DNA of 5,576 nucleotides from positions 1 to 5,576 of the forward strand of contig JAJZSX010000184.1 in assembly GCA_021849435.1 (NCBI GenBank), read 5' to 3'. Both the position numbers and the translations under genes were made by a program. The stretch is from Actinomycetes bacterium. Lineage in GTDB: Bacteria; Actinomycetota; Acidimicrobiia; Acidimicrobiales; RAAP-2. How positions within the stretch are numbered: position 1 is the stretch's first letter; each line of letters starts with the position of its first letter. Below the pieces are notes generated by a model that was not told the origin of the DNA, made no database searches, and saw only the letters and a list, made by a program, of their open reading frames with translations. Below are positions 1-5,257 of this stretch, one piece after another.

Positions 1-611
1 GGGTCCTAGAGGGAATCAAAGCCTACCCTGCCTACCTGCGCAACGGACGGCTCGACATCCTCGCGATGAACGCGCTCGGGTCCGCACTCTACGCCGAGGT
101 GCTCGACGGTAGGTCGCTGCCAGTCAACATGGCCCAGTTCATCTTCTTTGACCCTCGCGCAGCCGAGTTCTTCATCGACTGGGATGACGTCGCCAATGAC
201 ACCGTCGCGATCCTTCGCGCCCAGGCCGGCCACGACCCCTACGACCGGCGCCTCACCGACCTGATCGGCGAGCTCTCCACGCGCAGCGACGAGTTCCGCG
301 TGCGCTGGGCGAACCACAACGTCAAGTTCCACCGCAGCGGCGCCAAGCGTCTGCACCACCCGGTCGTGGGCGACCTCACGCTCGACTACGAGGCCCTCGA
401 ACTCGGCGGGGACTCCGGACAGCGGATCAACGTCTACAGCGCCGAGCCCGGCTCGCCGTCGGCGAATTCGCTGCAGCTGCTCGCCAGCTGGTCGGCGTCG
501 AGCGTCGCGCAACCGGTCGACGTCGAGACCCTCGACGAGTGGCGGCGTTCTCGGCGGCCCGCCGCCGGTTCCCTAGACTCGAGCGCGAACGCCACCGCGG
601 GAGAACCATGA
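1..611 (+). CDS. XRE-family transcriptional regulator, MmyB-like ligand-binding domain, C-terminal part
   Basis: The reading frame is open from the left edge (first complete codon at position 3) to a TGA at 609-611, giving 202 residues. The N-terminal helix-turn-helix domain lies outside the window. The visible part matches the MmyB-like ligand-binding domain (MLTR_LBD) found after an XRE-type HTH in many actinobacterial regulators. It begins with the RNGRLDILAMNALGSALY stretch, followed by MAQFIFFDP, DPYDRRLTDLIGELSTRS, FRVRWANHNV, a KRLHHPVVGDLTLDYEAL segment and finally AEPGSPSANSLQLLASW. In this family the domain is thought to bind a small hydrophobic ligand, and the protein often controls an adjacent oxidoreductase; the likely target would lie to the left and is not visible. 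The last 35 or so residues after LLASW are Arg/Ala/Ser-rich and look like an unconserved tail. The stop overlaps the next gene by ATGA, so the two are probably translationally coupled. The family call is secure; the ligand and targets are unknown. Confidence 0.9.
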   Translation, partial: VLEGIKAYPAYLRNGRLDILAMNALGSALYAEVLDGRSLPVNMAQFIFFDPRAAEFFIDWDDVANDTVAILRAQAGHDPYDRRLTDLIGELSTRSDEFRVRWANHNVKFHRSGAKRLHHPVVGDLTLDYEALELGGDSGQRINVYSAEPGSPSANSLQLLASWSASSVAQPVDVETLDEWRRSRRPAAGSLDSSANATAGEP

Positions 612-913
612 TCCGTCACATCGTCGCCTTCCAGCTCGCCGCTTCCGACCCTGACGTGCGCCAACGCCACGTCGTCGAAATGCGCTCGCGCCTCGAGGCA
701 CTCGCTGACGTGGTGCCAGGCGTCATCTCGATCGAGGTCCACCCGGACCTGGGTGTCGTCGACTCGCACTGGCCGCTCATCCTCGTCTCGAGCTTCGAGT
801 CGACCGAGGCGCTCGACCAGTACTTGGTGCACCCGCGCCATCGCGCGGTCGTCGACTGGATGAACGACGGCGTCGTAGTCGATCGCGTCGCGGTCGACTA
901 CCTCACCGACTGA
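608..913 (+). CDS. Dabb family (stress-responsive alpha/beta barrel) protein
   Basis: This is a 101-residue protein of typical length for a single Dabb domain, a ferredoxin-like dimeric barrel. Family marks are the opening strand MIRHIVAFQL (residues 1-10), the central LPG-like turn VVPGVISIEV (35-44), the strand WPLILVSSFES (55-65) and the HPRH motif (75-78) before the last helix, followed by a closing hydrophobic strand. Dabb domains occur in stress-induced proteins of unknown role and in some polyketide cyclases and other small enzymes, so no reaction can be assigned. An ATG at 608 is chosen because the domain starts there, a GGGAG Shine-Dalgarno lies at 599-603, and this start forms an ATGA overlap with the regulator upstream. 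A longer frame from 539 would add 23 Arg/Ala-rich residues with no domain support. It is probably co-transcribed with the regulator and converges on the lactate dehydrogenase gene. Confidence 0.87.
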   Translation: MIRHIVAFQLAASDPDVRQRHVVEMRSRLEALADVVPGVISIEVHPDLGVVDSHWPLILVSSFESTEALDQYLVHPRHRAVVDWMNDGVVVDRVAVDYLTD

Positions 914-923
914 CACGTTCCTC

Positions 924-973
924 TGCTCGAAAACCTCGCAGTCAGCCTCGGTCGACGCCGGGGTTCTCGAGCA
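924..973. terminator. Long-stem inverted repeat at a convergent gene junction, possible shared terminator
   Basis: Two 12-base arms, 924-935 and 962-973, are complementary at 11 of 12 positions (a single A-C mismatch in the plus-strand fold) and are separated by 26 bases. One arm lies in the short gap after the Dabb stop, and the other lies inside the last codons of the lactate dehydrogenase. Transcripts of both converging genes could form the hairpin. There is no T-run on either side, so a classic intrinsic terminator is not shown. It could be chance in GC-rich DNA. Confidence 0.3.
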
Positions 974-2135
974 CCGACGGGCCGAGGTCGTGCACGTCGG
1001 CCACGCCGGCGAGTGCGAGCACGACCATGAGGTCAGCGCGTAGCGACTCGATGACGTTGAAGACCCCCTGCTCGCCGCGGGCAGCCACCGCGTAGATCCA
1101 CGGTCGCCCGACCAGGCACGCCCGGGCACCGAGTGACAAGGCCTTGACAATGTCCAGACCGCTGCGCACCCCGCCGTCCATCAAGATCTCGACCGCGTCG
1201 CCGACGGCGTCGGCGATTCTCGGCAGGGCGCGGATCGTCGAGGTGACGTCATCGAGCTGTCGCCCCCCGTGGTTGGAGACGATGATCGCATCGGCGCCGT
1301 TGGCGACGGCCTCGCGCGCGTCCTCGGGATCGAGGATCCCCTTGAGCACGATCGGTCCGTCCCAGAGCGAGCGCAGCCACTCGAGGTCGTGCCAGGTGAC
1401 GCTTGGATCGAACTGTCCCGCGACCCAGTGCTGGAAGTCTTGGGGCACGCGCCCAGCGGGCACGGCGCTCTCGAGGTTGCCGAACGTGAGGGGCTTGCCC
1501 CCGAGGGCCACCTCGCGCACCCAGCGCGGGTGGCTCGCGATGTCCAGCCGGCGCCGATTCCGCGCGAGGGTCGAAAGGCCACCGTTGAGCCCGTTTCGGG
1601 CGTCACGAAAGCGCCGCCCCGGCACCGCGAGGTCGACGGTCAGTACGAGCGTCGTGCAGCCCGCCGCTCGGGCGCGGGCCACGAGTTCCTCGGCGAACCG
1701 GCGATCCTTCATGACGTAGAGCTGGAACCAGAACGGTGTGGTCGTGGCGGCCGCGACCTCTTCGATCCCACAGATCGAGAGGGTCGACTCGGTGAAGAGG
1801 ATCCCCGCGCGCTCTGCCGCCCGCGCGGCCAGCACCTCGGCGCGCGGCGCGAACATGCCCGCGAAGCCGACCGGCGCGAGTACGAGGGGCAGCGAGAGCG
1901 ACTGACCGAGAACCGTGGTCGCCAAGCGACGATTGGAAACGTCGCGCAACACCCGCTGTCGAACGCGAAGTGCCCGTAGATCGTCTTGGTTCGCGCGCAT
2001 CGAGTTCTCGGCGAACGCACCCCCGTCCACGTAGTCAAAGAGCTGGCGGGGAAGTCGGCGGCGCGCGAGCTCTCGGAAGTCCTCGGTCGTCGCGGGCGCT
2101 AGTTGCAGTGTGCGGTCGCGACGTCGAAGCGTCAT
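942..2135 (-). CDS. lldD: FMN-dependent L-lactate dehydrogenase / 2-hydroxy-acid oxidase (LldD-like)
   Basis: This 397-residue protein has the length and end-to-end motif order of the FMN-dependent alpha-hydroxy-acid dehydrogenases, and its sequence resembles E. coli LldD. Family members oxidise L-lactate or a related 2-hydroxy acid to the 2-oxo acid; LldD passes the electrons to the membrane quinone pool. Active-site positions are all present: Tyr35 in FDYVDGGA, Tyr140 in WFQLYV, Asp168 and Arg175 in LTVDLAVPGRR, Lys265 in VLKGIL, catalytic His289 and Arg292 in SNHGGRQLD, the FMN-phosphate loop DGGVRSG (320-326) and VGR (342-344). The variable segment at about 180-230 would be the substrate or membrane-contact loop. 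ATG at 2135 is preferred because GGAG (2145-2142) sits 6 bases before it; a GTG at 2147 is in frame, but its own bases form that Shine-Dalgarno. The start overlaps by ATGA the stop of a 16-codon frame. The fold and chemistry are very likely; lactate as the true substrate is inferred from similarity. Confidence 0.9.
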   Translation of the reverse strand: MTLRRRDRTLQLAPATTEDFRELARRRLPRQLFDYVDGGAFAENSMRANQDDLRALRVRQRVLRDVSNRRLATTVLGQSLSLPLVLAPVGFAGMFAPRAEVLAARAAERAGILFTESTLSICGIEEVAAATTTPFWFQLYVMKDRRFAEELVARARAAGCTTLVLTVDLAVPGRRFRDARNGLNGGLSTLARNRRRLDIASHPRWVREVALGGKPLTFGNLESAVPAGRVPQDFQHWVAGQFDPSVTWHDLEWLRSLWDGPIVLKGILDPEDAREAVANGADAIIVSNHGGRQLDDVTSTIRALPRIADAVGDAVEILMDGGVRSGLDIVKALSLGARACLVGRPWIYAVAARGEQGVFNVIESLRADLMVVLALAGVADVHDLGPSVLENPGVDRG

Positions 2136-2182
2136 GCTTCGCTCCACGTCACGACCGGGCGAGGCAGCGGATTGCTCATCAT
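2132..2182 (-). CDS. Candidate small leader ORF (15-16 aa) coupled to lldD
   Basis: This is a 16-codon open frame, MMSNPLPRPVVTWSEA, read in a different phase from lldD. A near-consensus Shine-Dalgarno lies just ahead (GGGAGG at 2193-2188), 5 bases from the first ATG and 8 bases from the second. Its TGA overlaps the lldD ATG in an ATGA junction. This is the best ribosome-binding site I found in the window, yet it is too far (about 50 bases) to serve lldD directly. A coupled leader peptide that hands ribosomes to lldD, or senses translation, is the simplest reading. The peptide has no signal sequence, no membrane segment and no run of one amino acid typical of classical attenuators, and I recognise no family. 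A chance coincidence is possible, so confidence is moderate to low. Confidence 0.4.
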   Translation of the reverse strand: MMSNPLPRPVVTWSEA

Positions 2183-2185
2183 GTG

Positions 2186-2194
2186 CACCTCCCT
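2186..2194 (-). promoter_or_regulatory. Near-consensus Shine-Dalgarno ahead of the small ORF
   Basis: On the minus strand the bases read AGGGAGGTG and are followed by CAC and two consecutive ATG codons (2182 and 2179). The GGAGG core is 5 and 8 bases from these starts, both within the usual working distance. It is stronger than the Shine-Dalgarno sequences of the larger genes here, and it decides that translation most likely begins at 2182 or 2179 rather than only at lldD. Confidence 0.55.
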
Positions 2195-2196
2195 GT

Positions 2197-2221
2197 CATC
2201 GACCACTCGGCGCCGTCGATG
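2197..2221 (-). promoter_or_regulatory. Hairpin just upstream of the leader-ORF ribosome-binding site
   Basis: A perfect 7-bp inverted repeat (arms 2197-2203 and 2215-2221, 11-base loop) ends only 2 bases before the Shine-Dalgarno. The loop contains the self-complementary GGCGCC. If lldD has its own mRNA leader, this fold would sit against the ribosome-binding site and could affect access. The rest of the 165-bp gap (2136-2300) holds a second, shorter hairpin, GGGCC/GGCCC with an 8-base loop (2255-2272), about 28 bases after the crotonase stop and without a T-run. It also holds a TACAGT (2245-2240) that resembles a -10 box but lacks a recognisable -35 box. No known riboswitch pattern was recognised. 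Confidence 0.3.
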
Positions 2222-2300
2222 CGTCGGCGCTGGGTCGGACTGTAGTGCCGGGCCGGGCCTAGGACGTGGCCCACATCCGTGACGGTGTCTCGGGTACCAG

Positions 2301-3074
2301 TCAGGCGAATTCACCGTGTCGCCCAGCGCCGCCACGGAAGCGCCGGGCGCCGTCGAGCCCGTCGGCGGCGAGCGATCGCTGCCCGAGGATGAACTCGTTG
2401 GCCATCGCGTCGCGCTCGCTGACTCCCTCTTGCTCGTAGAGCGAGCGACGGTCGTTTCGCAGGCAGGTCTGGGGAAAGGCCGCGATCTGGGTGGCGAGCG
2501 TCTCGGCGACCTCGCGCGCGTGACCGCTCGCCACGACCCGGTTCACGAGTCCCATCGCGAGGGCCTCCTCGGCCGAGACGGCGCGCCCCGTGAGGACGAG
2601 GTCGAGCGCTCGGCCCGTGCCGATGAGCCGCGGCAGGCGAACGGTGCCCCCGTCGACGAGCGGGACGCCCCAGCGCCGGCAGAACACCCCGAAGACGGCG
2701 TCAGCCGCGGCGACGCGCAGGTCGCACCAGATCGCGAGCTCGAGGCCGCCGGCGACGGCGTAGCCCTCGACCGCGGCGATGACCGGCTTGGTGAGCGCGA
2801 GCCGTGAGACGCCCATCGGGCCATCACCGTCACTGGCCATCCGATTGCCCCGCTCGGAGTCGACGGCCGTGAGGTCGGCTCCGGAACAGAAGTTGCCGCC
2901 CTCGCCGTAGAGGACGGCGACCGAGGCCGCCTCGTCGGCGTCAAAGGCCCGGAAGGCCTCGGCCAGACGGGCCGCCGTGGGGCCGTCCACGCTATTCCTC
3001 GAGGCCGGGCGATGCAGGATCACCGTCGTGATCGGTCCCGTTCGTTCGACGCGAACCGACGCCGACTCACTCAT
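2301..3074 (-). CDS. Crotonase-fold enoyl-CoA hydratase/isomerase family protein
   Basis: This 257-residue protein has the full crotonase layout: an N-terminal ITTVILHRP strand, the first oxyanion-hole segment GNFCSGADL (about 60-68), the second oxyanion segment AVEGYAVAGGLELA (about 101-114), the FGVFCRRWGVPLVDGGTVRLPRLIG block (128-152) and AEEALAMGLVNRVV (168-181). The first catalytic Glu of hydratases is kept as Glu112. The second, Glu164 of rat hydratase, is replaced by Cys132, while Asp141 falls where dienoyl-CoA isomerases carry a catalytic Asp. Action on a CoA thioester is likely, but hydratase, isomerase or another crotonase reaction cannot be chosen. ATG at 3074 is used because it forms an ATGA overlap with the acyl-CoA synthetase stop; a GTG at 3086 is in frame but would extend into the upstream gene. 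Translational coupling with the ligase implies a shared acyl-CoA pathway. The C-terminal RRFRGGAGRHGEF is a usual end for this subgroup. Confidence 0.88.
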   Translation of the reverse strand: MSESASVRVERTGPITTVILHRPASRNSVDGPTAARLAEAFRAFDADEAASVAVLYGEGGNFCSGADLTAVDSERGNRMASDGDGPMGVSRLALTKPVIAAVEGYAVAGGLELAIWCDLRVAAADAVFGVFCRRWGVPLVDGGTVRLPRLIGTGRALDLVLTGRAVSAEEALAMGLVNRVVASGHAREVAETLATQIAAFPQTCLRNDRRSLYEQEGVSERDAMANEFILGQRSLAADGLDGARRFRGGAGRHGEFA

Positions 3075-4591
3075 AAATCCGCCCACAGTGGGTCGCGCAG
3101 CGCTCGTCGCAGGACCTTGCCGACGGCCGACTTGGGGATCTCGGCGAGCACCGTGACGCGCTTGGGGACCTTGTAGCCCGCGAGGCGCTCTCGCACGAAG
3201 GCCCGCAACTCGTCCTCACTCGCGCTCTGACCCGGTTTGAACACCACGTAGGCGACGACGGCCTCGACCCAGGTCGGATCGGGCGCGGCGACCACCGCGC
3301 ACTCGGCGACGGCCGCGTGCGTGAGCAGCACGTCTTCGACCTCGCGCGGGTAGACGTTGTAGCCACCGGTCACGATCATGTCGCTGCGCCGGTCCACGAG
3401 GTACAGGTAGCCGCGCTCGTCGCGGCGCGCCATGTCTCGCGTGCGCAGCCAGCCGTCGTCCCACGTCGCCGCGTTGAGCTCGTCGGCCCGGAAGTACCCG
3501 GCCATCACGAAGGGCGCGCGCACCTGCAGCTCGCCGATCTCGCCGACGCCCGCGACGCGACCGTCCTCGGTCACCAGGCGCACGTCGGCCTCGACGCTCG
3601 GATGCCCGCACGAACCCCACAGCGAGGGGTCCCGGTGGTCGTCGCGGTCGAGGACGCTGATGCACAACGGCGCCTCGGTCTGGCCGTAGTACTGCGCGAA
3701 GATCGGCCCCCACTCGTCGATCGCCCGTTCGAGGACCGGACGCGGCATCGGACTCGCGCCGTAGATCACGGTGCGCAGACTCGACACGTCGGCGCCCTGC
3801 GCCGCCCCCGAGGCGAAGAGCATCGCGAGCATCGTCGGCACGAGGTTGACCTCGGTCACCCGATGGCGCGCAATGGCGTTAAAGAACTCGGTCGGCTCGA
3901 AGCGCTCGAGGATCGCCGTCGTCGCGCCGCGCAGCCAGTAGGGCAAGACGAACGTGCCGCTCGCGTGGATGAGCGACGCCGCGTGCAGCATCACCGAGTC
4001 GCGACCGGGTGAGACCAGGTTCGTCAGGATGTTCGTGGCGATCGCCGCGTAGGAGCCCTGCGTGTGCACGGCCGCCTTGAGGGTGCCCGTGGTGCCCGAG
4101 GTGTAGAGCACCAGCATCGGATCATCGGGCGACAGCTCGACTGCGGGCTCACGCGCGTCGGCCCTCGCCGCGTCGGCGAGAAGGTCGTCGCCCCTGTCGC
4201 TGGCGGAGCCGAGCCCGAGCCCGACGAGGCCCGGCACGCTCGCACCGAGTGACGCGGCGACCTCGGCCAACTCGGGACCGAAGATCAGCCAGCGCGCGCC
4301 GGTCTCGACCAGCATGCGCTCGTGCTCGAGCAGCGAGAGGCGGGCGTTGAGCGGTACGCGCACCAACCCGGCCTTCAGGCACGCGAAGTCGAGCGGGACC
4401 GACCAGAGTCCGTTGCCGAGCAGGAGTGCCACCTGGTCGCCCTTGACGAGGCCTCGCGCGAGCAGGGCGCTCGCGAGGCGGTTCGCGGCGTCGTTTACCT
4501 CGTCAAAGCTGAGTCGCTCGTCGCCGAACACCACCGCGGTTCGCGTGGCGAAGCGCTCGGCTCCTCGTCGCACCATCTCGGCTGCGAGCAT
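3071..4591 (-). CDS. Class I adenylate-forming acyl-CoA synthetase (AMP-binding)
   Basis: This is a complete 506-residue ligase of usual length. Such enzymes adenylate a carboxylic acid with ATP and then transfer the acyl group to CoA. Motifs occur in order: the phosphate loop YTSGTTGTLK (163-172), YGASPMP (277-283), YYGQTEAP (301-308), GEIGELQVRAP (350-360), TRD with Asp386 (the ATP-ribose-binding Asp of TGD), the hinge DRRSDMI (400-406), GGYNVYPREVE (409-419), and near the C-terminus PKSAVGK with Lys492 as the adenylation lysine. The phosphate loop departs from the usual TGxPKG, having Leu and Ala for Pro and Gly (TLKA), but its Lys172 is kept. The substrate could be a medium or long-chain fatty, cyclic or aromatic acid; the sequence does not decide. 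ATG 4591 follows a run of seven G (4602-4596) that can act as a Shine-Dalgarno, 4 bases away. It heads the operon with the crotonase and is divergent from the TetR gene, its probable regulator. Confidence 0.93.
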   Translation of the reverse strand: MLAAEMVRRGAERFATRTAVVFGDERLSFDEVNDAANRLASALLARGLVKGDQVALLLGNGLWSVPLDFACLKAGLVRVPLNARLSLLEHERMLVETGARWLIFGPELAEVAASLGASVPGLVGLGLGSASDRGDDLLADAARADAREPAVELSPDDPMLVLYTSGTTGTLKAAVHTQGSYAAIATNILTNLVSPGRDSVMLHAASLIHASGTFVLPYWLRGATTAILERFEPTEFFNAIARHRVTEVNLVPTMLAMLFASGAAQGADVSSLRTVIYGASPMPRPVLERAIDEWGPIFAQYYGQTEAPLCISVLDRDDHRDPSLWGSCGHPSVEADVRLVTEDGRVAGVGEIGELQVRAPFVMAGYFRADELNAATWDDGWLRTRDMARRDERGYLYLVDRRSDMIVTGGYNVYPREVEDVLLTHAAVAECAVVAAPDPTWVEAVVAYVVFKPGQSASEDELRAFVRERLAGYKVPKRVTVLAEIPKSAVGKVLRRALRDPLWADL

Positions 4592-4609
4592 GCTGCCCCC
4601 CCGTAATCA

Positions 4610-4624
4610 GACCATTCGGTCGGT
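4610..4624. promoter_or_regulatory. Operator-like inverted repeat between TetR and acyl-CoA synthetase genes
   Basis: The 53-bp divergent region (4592-4644) contains GACC-ATTC-GGTC (4610-4621), followed by a further GGT at 4622-4624. Read on the minus strand it is ACCGACCGAATGGTC, an imperfect palindrome with ACC and GGT ends. Short GACC/GGTC-type dyads next to a divergent TetR gene are typical of autoregulatory operators. On the minus strand a TATCCT (4633-4628) could be a -10 box that would place the transcript start within the repeat, but no convincing -35 is visible. TetR binding here is inference. Confidence 0.4.
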
Positions 4625-4644
4625 TTAAGGATAGCCTGGCGGTC

Positions 4645-5217
4645 GTGTCGGAGCACACGGGTCAAGAGCGTGGTCGTCGCACCCGCGAGCGGCTGCTCGA
4701 GGCGACGCTGACCTGCCTCGTCGAGCACGGTTTCGCGGCGACGACGATGCAACGCGTGCAGAGCACGGCCGGGGTCTCGCGCGGTGCGCTCGTGCACCAC
4801 TACGCGTCGATGGACGAGCTCCTCGTCGGCGCGGTGCACCACGTCGCGAAGCGCCAGCTCGACCTGTTGCGACGCACCGCGAAGGGCCTCGAGGAGGGCA
4901 CGGCGGGACGAGCGCAACGGGCGCGGCTGCTGCACTCGGTGATGTCGGGGCCGCTCTTCCTCGCTGGCCTCGAGCTATGGATGGCGGCGCGCACGAATCC
5001 GTCGCTGCACGATGCGCTCGTGCCCGCCGAGCGAGAGCTGGGCCGACAGATCGCCGAGGCACTCACCGTCGAGGGCGCCGAACGCGCGAACCTCACCCAC
5101 CTCGAGCTCGACGAACTGCTCATCACGCTGCGGGGCCTCGCGATCACCAGCGTCCTGCGCCCCGACCCGCGACTCGAGCGCCTCGCCATCGAACGCTGGC
5201 TCGGCGCGCGTGGTTAG
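4645..5217 (+). CDS. TetR/AcrR-family transcriptional regulator
   Basis: This 190-residue protein has the standard TetR architecture. The N-terminal DNA-binding domain spans about residues 12-60: RTRERLLEATLTCLVEHGF, then the helix-turn-helix TTMQRVQSTAGVSRGALVHHY and the capping SMDELL. The remainder is a helical ligand-binding and dimerisation domain with the common LFLAGLELWMAARTNPSLHDAL segment (104-125). TetR proteins usually repress their own and neighbouring genes until a small ligand, in such contexts often an acyl-CoA, releases them. GTG 4645 is the only start before the conserved helix. Its ribosome site is weak: AAGGA at 4627-4631 lies 13 bases away, and GGCGG (4638-4642) is closer. 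It is divergent from the acyl-CoA synthetase/crotonase pair and shares a 53-bp control region with it, so that operon is the likely target. The ligand is unknown. Confidence 0.92.
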   Translation: MSEHTGQERGRRTRERLLEATLTCLVEHGFAATTMQRVQSTAGVSRGALVHHYASMDELLVGAVHHVAKRQLDLLRRTAKGLEEGTAGRAQRARLLHSVMSGPLFLAGLELWMAARTNPSLHDALVPAERELGRQIAEALTVEGAERANLTHLELDELLITLRGLAITSVLRPDPRLERLAIERWLGARG

Positions 5218-5231
5218 CGACGCGCCACGCG
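5207..5231. terminator. Stem-loop over the TetR stop codon, possible terminator for converging genes
   Basis: CGCGTGG (5207-5213) and CCACGCG (5225-5231) form a perfect 7-bp GC-rich stem with an 11-base loop holding the TetR stop codon. It lies in the 40-bp gap where the TetR gene and the leftward heme A synthase gene meet. There is no downstream T-run, so it could act only as a weak or factor-assisted terminator or protect 3' ends. Confidence 0.3.
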
Positions 5232-5257
5232 GGTCTCGGACGACGCCGGAGTCGACG

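Noticed and set aside
539..607. An upstream extension of the Dabb protein
   Set aside because: It would add 23 Arg/Ala-rich residues inside the regulator gene; the domain and a good Shine-Dalgarno both point to ATG 608.
434..1150. A 238-codon minus-strand frame covering the Dabb gene
   Set aside because: It runs antisense to the Dabb gene and to the regulator tail, overlaps lldD out of frame, and shows no domain.
1269..1979. A long plus-strand open frame opposite lldD
   Set aside because: It is Arg/Glu-rich with no recognisable domain, and lies wholly antisense to a clear lldD; it is a shadow of GC-rich codon bias.
942..2135. The flavoenzyme as MftD of a mycofactocin cluster, with the small upstream ORF as MftA
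   Set aside because: The active site reads HGGRQLD as in lactate dehydrogenases, not the HGGNNLD form of MftD. The small ORF lacks the C-terminal CGVY of MftA, and no radical SAM gene is present.
2136..2147. GTG start for lldD at 2147
   Set aside because: The GTGGAG at this place provides the Shine-Dalgarno GGAG for ATG 2135, which also has the stop-start overlap; the extra four residues have no family support.
2240..2245. TACAGT (minus strand) as the -10 box of an lldD promoter
   Set aside because: No -35-like hexamer lies 16-18 bases upstream; a lone six-base match is too weak to annotate.
2132..2335. A 67-residue extension of the small leader ORF starting at 2335
   Set aside because: The start lies inside the crotonase gene and the extra residues are low-complexity Arg/Pro-rich; only the last 16 codons have a ribosome-binding site.
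3317..4012. A 231-codon plus-strand frame opposite the acyl-CoA synthetase
   Set aside because: Its composition is rich in Arg, His and Val with no domain, and the opposite strand carries all adenylate-forming motifs in order.
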